Of a stretch of DNA of 64,000 bases, positions 53,592 through 61,674 are shown in pieces (the first letter of the stretch is position 1; each line of letters begins with the position of its first letter). The notes below the pieces were generated by a model, which saw only the letters and a program-made list of their open reading frames with translations, was not told the DNA's origin and did not search any database. Where the stretch lies: contig NZ_MU158692.1 of the NCBI RefSeq assembly GCF_015209965.1, forward strand, positions 1 to 64,000. Reading direction: 5' to 3'. A program made the translations under genes and the position numbers. This DNA is from Sphingobacterium pedocola. GTDB lineage: Bacteria > Bacteroidota > Bacteroidia > Sphingobacteriales > Sphingobacteriaceae.

Positions 53592-55319
53592 ATGAAAAAG
53601 AGGTATTTACTCATGGTAGCATGTGCTACCCTTGTATTCGCGTCCTGCGACAAACAGGGCTTTCTGGATCGGACACAATCCACCGATTTGAATGAGCAGG
53701 TCGTGTTTTCTGATAGTGTCTACACGATCAACTTTCTGTCGAGCATATATGCCGATATTGGCTTTTCGACCTGGCCAAGGCGATTTGGGGGCGGCGGGTT
53801 GGACGCCAGTACGGACGAAGCCGAAGGTGCGGGGCTGGGCAGCATCAATACGTTTATTCAGTTTGCGACCGGTACGGTGAATTCGAATTTGATTACCAAA
53901 GACGCCTGGTCGAATAGCTACACCAATATCCGACGAGTCAATATTATGCTGAAAAATCTACCACAAGCGAAATTTGGGGACGATATAAAAGTGAGGGTAA
54001 AAGCGGAATCGCGTTTTTTAAGAGCATACTATTATTTTATCCTGCTAGAACATTATGGAGGAGTGCCCTTAATGGGTGATAGTGTCTACCGGGCCAGTGA
54101 TCAGATTCCTTTTGCACGCGACACCTACGAAGATTGTGTAAATTATATTGTCTCGGAATGTGACGCGGTAGCGGAAGATCTTCCGTGGATACAGGAAGGA
54201 GAAAATTATGGCCGGATTAATAAGGCCGCCTGTTACGGTTTAAAATCGCGTGTACTACTCTATGCGGCGAGTCCGCTGTTTAACGGTGAGGGCTTAGTAA
54301 CGACTGGACCATTGCAGGCTATCGTAGGCTACCCTGATGCCGATCAAACGCGGTGGAAACGGGCTGAAGATGCTGCTGCTCAAATTATGGAATCAGGTCA
54401 ATATGCTTTACATGTTGACAATAACACGGAGCCAGGATATGGATTTTACCGGCTTTTTCATTTGCGAAAAAATTCAGAATACCTATTGGCAAGAATGCAG
54501 GATGCAAACAGGGATTTAGAAGGCATCTGGCATCCGCCAACCTTTGGGCTGGGGAGCCCGGGTGCATATCCTTATCTCGAGACAGTGAACGCCTTTGGCA
54601 TGAAGAACGGACTATCCATTGACGATCCACAATCGGGCTATGATCCTGCGCAGCCCTATAAAGACCGGGATCCTCGTTTGGCAAATACCGTTACTCGGGA
54701 TCAATCACTGGTCTTTCATAGAGATGGATTGGCGAGACGGCCTGTTAATATTTACATTGACAAAACGAACCCAAGCAACGTCACCTCCGGTCAGGACGCT
54801 ATCTATAGAGGTACACCCACAGGCTACTACACGTATAAGATGGTACACCGCGACGTGGGGGCGGACTGGTTTAGCACGGAGACACCACGTTGTATGCCGA
54901 TTATACGTTATGCGGAAATCTTGTTGAATTATGCGGAAGCACGTAATGAAAGGCTAGCCTCGCCTGATGATGAGGTATACGATGCCGTAGAATCCATTCG
55001 GGAGCGCGCAGGTCTCTCTCCTTTTGTCTTGCCTACGGACTTATCGAAGGTGGAAATGCGGACCATCATCCGTAATGAGCGGCGGAAAGAACTGGCCTTT
55101 GAAGGACATCGTTTCTTTGATGTACGGCGCTGGAAAATTGCCGAGGTCGTGGAAAATAGTCAACTGCACGGTACAGAGCCTGTCCGCACTACAGCGGGCA
55201 CGACCTATAACACGATAGATGTTAGGAAGCGTGTGTTCAATAACCGTATGTATTTATGGCCTATACCGCAGTCTGAAGTGGCTAAATCGGTAGAATTATT
55301 ACAGAATCCAGGATATTAA
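53592..55319 (+). CDS. SusD/RagB lipoprotein without adjacent SusC
   Basis: A 575-residue lipoprotein (lipobox FASC, Cys19) with the classic SusD opening FLDRTQSTDLNEQVVFSD, the VKAESRFLRAYYYFILLEHYGGVPL TPR-like helix, LKSRVLLYAASPLFNG and the C-terminal NERRKELAFEGHRFFDVRRW. It is a paralogue of the SusD at 59959. It normally would follow a SusC gene, yet the gene before it is GH92, and DUF5004, DUF4961 and then a SusC (56824) follow. It probably works with that SusC or with the one at the window edge. Ligand: a mannose-containing glycan by context. Confidence 0.9.
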   Translation: MKKRYLLMVACATLVFASCDKQGFLDRTQSTDLNEQVVFSDSVYTINFLSSIYADIGFSTWPRRFGGGGLDASTDEAEGAGLGSINTFIQFATGTVNSNLITKDAWSNSYTNIRRVNIMLKNLPQAKFGDDIKVRVKAESRFLRAYYYFILLEHYGGVPLMGDSVYRASDQIPFARDTYEDCVNYIVSECDAVAEDLPWIQEGENYGRINKAACYGLKSRVLLYAASPLFNGEGLVTTGPLQAIVGYPDADQTRWKRAEDAAAQIMESGQYALHVDNNTEPGYGFYRLFHLRKNSEYLLARMQDANRDLEGIWHPPTFGLGSPGAYPYLETVNAFGMKNGLSIDDPQSGYDPAQPYKDRDPRLANTVTRDQSLVFHRDGLARRPVNIYIDKTNPSNVTSGQDAIYRGTPTGYYTYKMVHRDVGADWFSTETPRCMPIIRYAEILLNYAEARNERLASPDDEVYDAVESIRERAGLSPFVLPTDLSKVEMRTIIRNERRKELAFEGHRFFDVRRWKIAEVVENSQLHGTEPVRTTAGTTYNTIDVRKRVFNNRMYLWPIPQSEVAKSVELLQNPGY

Positions 55320-55331
55320 AAGAAAATAACG

Positions 55332-55775
55332 ATGCGCATGAAACGATTATCACATTGGGTGTTTACAGTGCTTTCACTGATAACCCTTTCTTCCTGCGAA
55401 GAGGAAACGCCGAAAATAGTAACCGACGAAACAGCGAAAGATGTGACGGGCGACTGGAAGGTACTGAAGCTTACACGTAATGGGGAAGACCTCAGCAAAC
55501 GATTGGATCTTAATGATTTTCAGATCAGTTTTAAAGCAGACGGCACCTATAGCCTGTCGGAACAGCTACCCTTTGTCGTGAACGACATAGGCACCTATAG
55601 GTTGAGTGATCCGCAATACCCATTCGGCCTGATATTGCAGCCTCAAGGTGATGCTGCCGAGGTTCAGGTAAAGTTCCAGTTTCCGATCATCAAAGGCAAA
55701 CGGCAATTGAGCTTAAGTTTCAGTTTAGGCTGTTCTAGTAATACGTACCAATTCGATTTTGAACGACAAAATTAA
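55332..55775 (+). CDS. DUF5004-type lipoprotein
   Basis: A 147-residue small lipoprotein (lipobox SSC, Cys22 in LITLSSCEEET). The mature part (VTGDWKVLKLTRNGEDLSKRL, FKADGTYSLSEQLPF, DIGTYRLSD) is a lipocalin-like fold as in DUF5004 proteins. Such proteins are found beside SusD and DUF4961 in Bacteroidota glycan loci; binding of small glycans at the outer membrane is presumed but not demonstrated. It starts 12 bases after the SusD gene and is followed by DUF4961 after 5 bases, so the three are a unit. Confidence 0.75.
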   Translation: MRMKRLSHWVFTVLSLITLSSCEEETPKIVTDETAKDVTGDWKVLKLTRNGEDLSKRLDLNDFQISFKADGTYSLSEQLPFVVNDIGTYRLSDPQYPFGLILQPQGDAAEVQVKFQFPIIKGKRQLSLSFSLGCSSNTYQFDFERQN

Positions 55776-55780
55776 AAATT

Positions 55781-56782
55781 ATGAAGCGACCATTTCAAAA
55801 ATTGACTTACCTATATCTCTTGGTTGGACTAGGTATGACCTTATTCTTGGTGCACTGTGGGCTCACGGCGTTGACGGTAACCGTACCAAAGGAAGCAAAG
55901 GCTAATGAGACCGCAACATTTTATATGCACAGTGGGGCGGAACCTAATATCGAGGAGCCGAATACATATACCACGCAGTTGCTGGCCGGAATTATGGTGC
56001 CAAAAAGCTGGAACGCGCGAAGAAATGCGGTGCTCACCTATACGAGTTCCAAAGGAAATGGAACCCTACGCATGATACCAGATTCGGAAACTGAACCGGT
56101 ATCGGGCTTGAGCTGGCACGAAGCTGCAAAAAAAATGTTTGGTATTGGACCAAATCTGATTGACGATTTCGAATGGATCATCTACCGGAGCACACAATCG
56201 TTTACGTTTGTCAACAATGAGCACGAAACCGCCGATCTGAGCTTCGATGTGAAGGTGGAATGTAATGTCGGATCTGAAAATATGTTGGTCAGCCTGGGCT
56301 TCTACGTAGGATCTTCGATCGAGAACCTACGGCCTGAAGACACCGATTACAAAAAATTCACCTTTTCGGATCCATTGGAGATTATCGACGGAGAGGGCGA
56401 CTTGATTGATTTTGTTAATCCCCAATTGGGCACCGTACAGCCCGTAAAAAGCCTAGATAACGACATCGTCACCTTAACGTTTGATGCAGGAGTGACACAC
56501 ACCGATTTGGATGATATGGACGAGATATATTTAAGTGCAAAGGCATTTGATGCAGCCGGGCAGCTCCTCGACGAAATAAGTACGCGAGATGATAAAACGA
56601 AGCTCACAGGCGTGGGAGGTAAGAAGTTCATCCTCGATCTATGGCCCCGTGGTTATTTCGATATACAGAAAGAATCGCGAATTGCCAAACTTGAATATTT
56701 CTATACGGATGCCACCGGTACAAAAAAGGTAGGATATGGAAATACAGATGAACCTTTCACTTATACATTTCGTTGCGAATAG
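55781..56782 (+). CDS. DUF4961-type lipoprotein
   Basis: A 333-residue protein with signal MKRPFQKLTYLYLLVGLGMTLFLVHCG (lipobox FLVHC, Cys26). The rest is beta-rich: TVPKEAKANETATFYMHSG opens an Ig-like part, and a second domain contains TLTFDAGVTHTDLDDMDEIYLSAKAFD. This matches my memory of DUF4961 proteins that accompany DUF5004 and SusC/D. No catalytic pattern is visible; a surface binding or assembly role is inferred. It ends 41 bases before the SusC start. Confidence 0.7.
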   Translation: MKRPFQKLTYLYLLVGLGMTLFLVHCGLTALTVTVPKEAKANETATFYMHSGAEPNIEEPNTYTTQLLAGIMVPKSWNARRNAVLTYTSSKGNGTLRMIPDSETEPVSGLSWHEAAKKMFGIGPNLIDDFEWIIYRSTQSFTFVNNEHETADLSFDVKVECNVGSENMLVSLGFYVGSSIENLRPEDTDYKKFTFSDPLEIIDGEGDLIDFVNPQLGTVQPVKSLDNDIVTLTFDAGVTHTDLDDMDEIYLSAKAFDAAGQLLDEISTRDDKTKLTGVGGKKFILDLWPRGYFDIQKESRIAKLEYFYTDATGTKKVGYGNTDEPFTYTFRCE

Positions 56783-56823
56783 CCCAAGTGTGGGATACAG
56801 ATGATCGAATACACATCAAAATT

Positions 56824-59800
56824 ATGAATATGTTATATCACTATATAAAACTAAGGACGCTGGGACTACTGCTGCTTTGCTCCGGAACCTATATGGGCTA
56901 TGCAGGATCCCTTCCTGAAATAGACGGTTCAGCTTTGCGTTATGCATTTCAAAAAGACGAGCCGATCAGGGTCGTCGATGAATACGGTAAGCCGCTGATA
57001 GGAGCTAAAATATACACTGGGCAACAGGAGCTACTGGCTACTACAGATGAATTTGGAGAAGCCATTATCTCCGTTTCTGTAGCCGATTTGGATATCTTTG
57101 TGCAGCATCCGGGATACTACCCTAAAACGGTAAAGTATGGTTCGACCCGTATAGTCGCGATGGTTGCCAACTATTTAAAAACCACTGATACGATTGAGGT
57201 GCTTTACGAAAGAAGGGATAAAAGGAGCCTCTTGGGTGCGGTGTCTACGGTAAATAACAACCAGCTAAAGAGTACGCCAACACCTTTATACCTCAACGCG
57301 TTGACGGGTAGGCTTTCTGGATTTTATACGCAGGAGATAAGTGGCTTCAGGTCACCTAGAACTGCACCGATTTCGTATGTGGATTTGGCGGGGTCTCTGC
57401 CTGGTGAAGCCACTAGATACAGCTCTAGCCTGCATGACAATAGCGAAATTTCCTTCCAACTACGTGGACAAAGTCCGATCACCATAATTGACGGAGTACA
57501 ACGGGAAATTTATTCCATTGATCCCGAAAGTATAGAATCGATTACCGTCGCTAAAGATGCGTTATCGTCGATTCTGCTCGGGCAACGAAGCTCCCGAGGT
57601 GTGCTACAGATCACGACCAAGCGTGGTAAAGAGGGGGTACCGCGTGTCTCATTCTCCGCCCAAACTGGGTTACAACATGCGTTAAAGCGGTCTGAACCGT
57701 TGAACGCGCACCAATATGCGTATTTGTATAATGAAGCACTATTGAACACCGGCCGGCAGGCGGTATATTCTCAGGATGATTACGACGCCTTTAAAACGGG
57801 CAGTTCACCCTATATATTTCCGGATGTAAACTGGTATGATGCCATTCTTAAGGAAAATAATCCGATAACAAAGTATAATCTGGGCGTCAACGGAGGGATA
57901 AAAAACGCCCGTTATGCACTTTCTCTAAGCTATTTACGTCAAGAAGGGATGTTTCAATCTTCCGATGAGTTTGACTACGATACCAATCTGGACCAGCAAC
58001 GTTACCTCATTAATAGTACAATCGATGTGGATGTAACGAGCGATTTCACCATAGGGTTGCAACTTTTTGGGCGGATTCAAAATGGGAGACAGCCGGGGGC
58101 AGGAACCCAAAATATCTTGAACGGGCTGTTTTCGACACCGAATAATGCTTATCCCCTGTTTAATCCAGATGGTTCTTACGGAGGTTCGTCGGTGTTCAGG
58201 ACAAACCTTTACCAACAGGCAACAGGTTCGGGCTATCTGCTGGATAATACCCGGGATATTCTGGCAAACCTAGATTTGAAATATAAATTTGATAATTGGT
58301 TGCCGGGGCTATATGCACAAGGAAAGGTGAATGTTTCTTCCACCTCGTCGAGCTTAGTAGATCGAAACCGCAGACAGCCGGTTTTTGATGTGCGTAACGA
58401 CGAACAAGGCGCCCTGACGTATGTTCGTTTCGGGGATATTGCTGACCAACCTAACGCCTTCTCCACGACATCAACTGCGAACTTTTTCTATTTCCAAGGA
58501 GCGCTTGGTTACGACGCACGCATCGACGGTTTACACCAGATCGGTGGAAAAATCTTCTTTGACCAGCAAACATCAAATTATCAGTTCGATCTACCGTCGA
58601 TCTATACAAATATTGCCGCGACCGGTAATTATGCCTACAGCAATAAATATTTTGCTGAGCTGGCGCTGAATTATTCGGGATTCAATCGTTTTCAACCAGG
58701 AAATCGATTTGGACTGTTCTATGCCGCTGGTCTGGGCTGGGACCTGGCACAGGAGTCTTTCTTGTCCGAACAGTCTGATTGGTTGGACCAGCTGAAGTTG
58801 AAGGCTACGTACGGCCGAACAGGCAATACAAATGAGGAGGCGCTAGGCTATTACAGCTGGCGGGCCTCGTATGGCCAAGGGGGTAGCGACGGCTATAGGT
58901 TTGGCTCTGAATACAGTTATGTAAACAGTTTGGTGGAAAGGGGCTTGGCAAACGTGGATGCGACTTGGGAAAAGGGAAGCAAACTCAATGTAGGATTGGA
59001 CGTTTCGTTATGGAAGTCTATGGTCACCTTGAATGCGGCTTATTTTCGCGACAGCTATTCCGACTTGCTACAACAACGTGGATCGACGATCGACTTGATG
59101 GGAATGAGCTATCCAAACGAGAATATAGGCAAAAATCTGTATGAAGGACAGGAGCTGGAAGTGACCTATCAGAATCGGGTTGGTAATTTCAACTATTTTG
59201 TTGCGGCGAATGCCTCACGTATGCGCACAGAAGTGCTTTACATGAATGAAATCTACCAGCAATATTCTTGGAACCACCGTACAGGTATGCCGGTAGGGCA
59301 AACATTCGGCTATCAGGCAAACGGTTTGATCCAAACGCAGGAGGAGGCAGATGCTGCTCCAAAGCTAGCGGGGAATATCGTGTATCCGGGCGACGTCAAA
59401 CTGATCGATCTCAACGGAGACGGTGTGATTAATATATATGATCAAACGGCGATTGGAAACACGAAGCCTATTCTCTATTTTGGAACGACACTGGGTTTTA
59501 ATGTCGCCGGTTTCGACTGTAGTATATTGTTTCAGGGCGTGACAAACCGAACTTATCAACAAACGGATTATTCTTTCGGCATCGATGGCGATAAACAGGG
59601 GTATAGTTACATGCTGGGAAGATGGACTCCCGAGACGGGAGCTACGGCTACGTACCCTCGTTTAACGATTGGTCTGGATCCTACAAACACACCTTACTTG
59701 AATAATTCCAGCTATTGGACACGTTCGGGGGCCTATTTGCGCATTCGCAATGTGGATGTAGGCTATACGTTTCCATATGCCATAAGCAAGAGAATCAACG

Positions 59801-59940
59801 TCTCGGCACTGCGTATTTTCGCAAACGCACAAAATCTGTTTACCACCACACCGTATGATAGACTGGACCCGGAAATCTATAGCAACACAGCTTATCCTAT
59901 CCAGCGCGTGATCAACTTTGGTGTGAATATCAAATTATAA
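56824..59940 (+). CDS. SusC/RagA-family receptor with divergent plug
   Basis: A 1038-residue TonB-dependent receptor from the ATG at 56824 (signal peptide about 1-29, ending GYAGS); a longer frame from 56773 would overlap the preceding stop and adds no signal. A short carboxypeptidase-D-like domain (RVVDEYGKPLIGAKIYTGQQE) precedes the plug, in which the usual VVVVGYG is TDTIEVLYERRDKRS and the usual LYGSRGANGVIIITTKKG is ILLGQRSSRGVLQITTKRG. The barrel ends in RVINFGVNIKL and includes a DLNGDGVINIYDQ calcium-loop-like element. It pairs with the SusD 18 bases downstream. Confidence 0.88.
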   Translation: MNMLYHYIKLRTLGLLLLCSGTYMGYAGSLPEIDGSALRYAFQKDEPIRVVDEYGKPLIGAKIYTGQQELLATTDEFGEAIISVSVADLDIFVQHPGYYPKTVKYGSTRIVAMVANYLKTTDTIEVLYERRDKRSLLGAVSTVNNNQLKSTPTPLYLNALTGRLSGFYTQEISGFRSPRTAPISYVDLAGSLPGEATRYSSSLHDNSEISFQLRGQSPITIIDGVQREIYSIDPESIESITVAKDALSSILLGQRSSRGVLQITTKRGKEGVPRVSFSAQTGLQHALKRSEPLNAHQYAYLYNEALLNTGRQAVYSQDDYDAFKTGSSPYIFPDVNWYDAILKENNPITKYNLGVNGGIKNARYALSLSYLRQEGMFQSSDEFDYDTNLDQQRYLINSTIDVDVTSDFTIGLQLFGRIQNGRQPGAGTQNILNGLFSTPNNAYPLFNPDGSYGGSSVFRTNLYQQATGSGYLLDNTRDILANLDLKYKFDNWLPGLYAQGKVNVSSTSSSLVDRNRRQPVFDVRNDEQGALTYVRFGDIADQPNAFSTTSTANFFYFQGALGYDARIDGLHQIGGKIFFDQQTSNYQFDLPSIYTNIAATGNYAYSNKYFAELALNYSGFNRFQPGNRFGLFYAAGLGWDLAQESFLSEQSDWLDQLKLKATYGRTGNTNEEALGYYSWRASYGQGGSDGYRFGSEYSYVNSLVERGLANVDATWEKGSKLNVGLDVSLWKSMVTLNAAYFRDSYSDLLQQRGSTIDLMGMSYPNENIGKNLYEGQELEVTYQNRVGNFNYFVAANASRMRTEVLYMNEIYQQYSWNHRTGMPVGQTFGYQANGLIQTQEEADAAPKLAGNIVYPGDVKLIDLNGDGVINIYDQTAIGNTKPILYFGTTLGFNVAGFDCSILFQGVTNRTYQQTDYSFGIDGDKQGYSYMLGRWTPETGATATYPRLTIGLDPTNTPYLNNSSYWTRSGAYLRIRNVDVGYTFPYAISKRINVSALRIFANAQNLFTTTPYDRLDPEIYSNTAYPIQRVINFGVNIKL

Positions 59941-59958
59941 CCTTAGACACATACAGAT

Positions 59959-61641
59959 ATGAAGTATATAAATCTAACAGGGTTTGCCCTTATCGGCCTT
60001 ACAGTCTTGATGTACTCCTGCAAAAGTGATTTGGAGACAGAGCCCATTGAACTGCAGACACTTGAAGAGATATTCAACCCGAGGGACTCTGCGGGCGCAA
60101 ATGCGGAAAGGTTTTTAGCAGACTGTTACCGATTTCTGCCCAATACGGGTAACCGGGTGGGCGGAGATTTTCTGGACGCCGCTACCGATGACGCGGTATC
60201 GTCTAACCCCACAAATACGTCTGCACAGCAATTGGCGCTAGGCACATATACCGCGGATAGTTATCCAGACAACTTTTGGGCGACCGGATATCAAGGAATT
60301 CGAAGAACAAGTATTTTCGTCCAAAATATCGACAAGGTTCCGTTAAAAGGCAAATTGGAGAATGGGACTCCATTCAACCGCGTATGGAAGGCGGAAGCAC
60401 GCTTCATCCGGGCGCTGCTGTATTTCGAGCTGGTAAAACGCCACGGAGGTGTACCACTGCTGGGCGACAAGGTATACCAATTGAATGACGACATTAACTT
60501 ACCCCGACAAAGTTTCCAGGAATGTGTAGATTTTATTGTAAAAGAATGCGACTTGGTAAAAGATAGCCTGCGGGTAGATCCTTTTAATCTTGCATTCTAC
60601 GGCAGGCCGACGAAGTCTGCGGCAATGGCCCTGAAATCGCGGGTACTACTTTATGCAGCGAGCCCACTGTTTAACGGGAGTAATATCGATCCTCAAAATT
60701 TATTGACGGGTTATACGGATTTCTCGGCAGCAAGATGGCAGGTTGCGGAGGAAGCAGCGAAGGCGATTATGGATTTGGAATTGTTTGCACTTGAACCCGA
60801 GTTTAAAAATGTCTTCATCAGCCGGAATAACGAAAGGATATTCTCGAAACAAGGGGATAATAATACCAGCGTAGAAAATAATAATGGTCCAATCGGGTAT
60901 TCGGCAGGAGTGAACAATGGCCGAACCAGCCCTACGCAGGAATTGGTCAATGCTTTCGGGATGGAGAATGGGTTGCCGATTACAGATCCCAACTCGGGAT
61001 ATGATGAAAACGATCCCTACGCGGGCAGAGATCAACGATTTTATGCGACTATTTTCTATTCTGGAGCCATGTGGCTGAGCCGGCCGGTGCAGACCTTTGA
61101 AGGCGGAGCAGACAAGCCGGGCGGAACCAGGCAGCAAACAAAGACGGGCTATTACTTGCGAAAATTTATGGGAAACTTCGAAATGGCCACGAACTATAGT
61201 AACGTAAACCACGACCATATCCTTTTTCGCTATGCTGAAATACTTTTAAATTTTGCGGAAGCACGTAACGAGCGTCTAGCTGTTCCGGATCAAACCGTAT
61301 ATCAAGCTGTGGAACGTATCCGGCGGCGTGCGGGACTCGTTCCCGCCGAACTTCCTTCAGGACTGGATAAGGATCAAATGCGCGGGTTCATCCAAAATGA
61401 ACGTCGCAAAGAACTGGCCTTTGAAGAGCACCGCTTTTATGATGTAAGGCGATGGAAGCTCGCCGAACAGGAATTCAATAAAGAGTTGCATGCCGCGATT
61501 ATTTTCCAAACGGGTACCGGAACAATTCGGCAGGAAACCCCTGTTTATAAAATGAATTTTGAAAAACGGATGTATTTGGCCCCCATCCCATTCAGTGAGG
61601 TGATCAAAAATCCGAGCATGGTACAGAATCCGGAATGGTAA
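59959..61641 (+). CDS. SusD/RagB lipoprotein
   Basis: A 560-residue lipoprotein (lipobox MYSC, Cys21) with SusD signatures: FLADCYRFLPNTGNRVGGDF, AEARFIRALLYFELVKRHGGVPLL, LKSRVLLYAASPLFNG, and C-terminal IQNERRKELAFEEHRFYDVRRW. It is a clear paralogue of the SusD at 53592 (shared LLYAASPLFNG, SAxxDEAxx and NERRKELAFE blocks), which suggests duplication within the locus. It lies between two SusC genes (18 bases after one, 33 before the next), as in tandem SusC/D sets. Confidence 0.92.
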   Translation: MKYINLTGFALIGLTVLMYSCKSDLETEPIELQTLEEIFNPRDSAGANAERFLADCYRFLPNTGNRVGGDFLDAATDDAVSSNPTNTSAQQLALGTYTADSYPDNFWATGYQGIRRTSIFVQNIDKVPLKGKLENGTPFNRVWKAEARFIRALLYFELVKRHGGVPLLGDKVYQLNDDINLPRQSFQECVDFIVKECDLVKDSLRVDPFNLAFYGRPTKSAAMALKSRVLLYAASPLFNGSNIDPQNLLTGYTDFSAARWQVAEEAAKAIMDLELFALEPEFKNVFISRNNERIFSKQGDNNTSVENNNGPIGYSAGVNNGRTSPTQELVNAFGMENGLPITDPNSGYDENDPYAGRDQRFYATIFYSGAMWLSRPVQTFEGGADKPGGTRQQTKTGYYLRKFMGNFEMATNYSNVNHDHILFRYAEILLNFAEARNERLAVPDQTVYQAVERIRRRAGLVPAELPSGLDKDQMRGFIQNERRKELAFEEHRFYDVRRWKLAEQEFNKELHAAIIFQTGTGTIRQETPVYKMNFEKRMYLAPIPFSEVIKNPSMVQNPEW

Positions 61642-61674
61642 GCAAATGATTTATTTTCTATTAGGTAACACAAC

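Noticed and set aside
60700..61218. 172-residue minus-strand frame inside the SusD gene
   Set aside because: Antisense shadow of a well-supported SusD gene with no start signal or domain.
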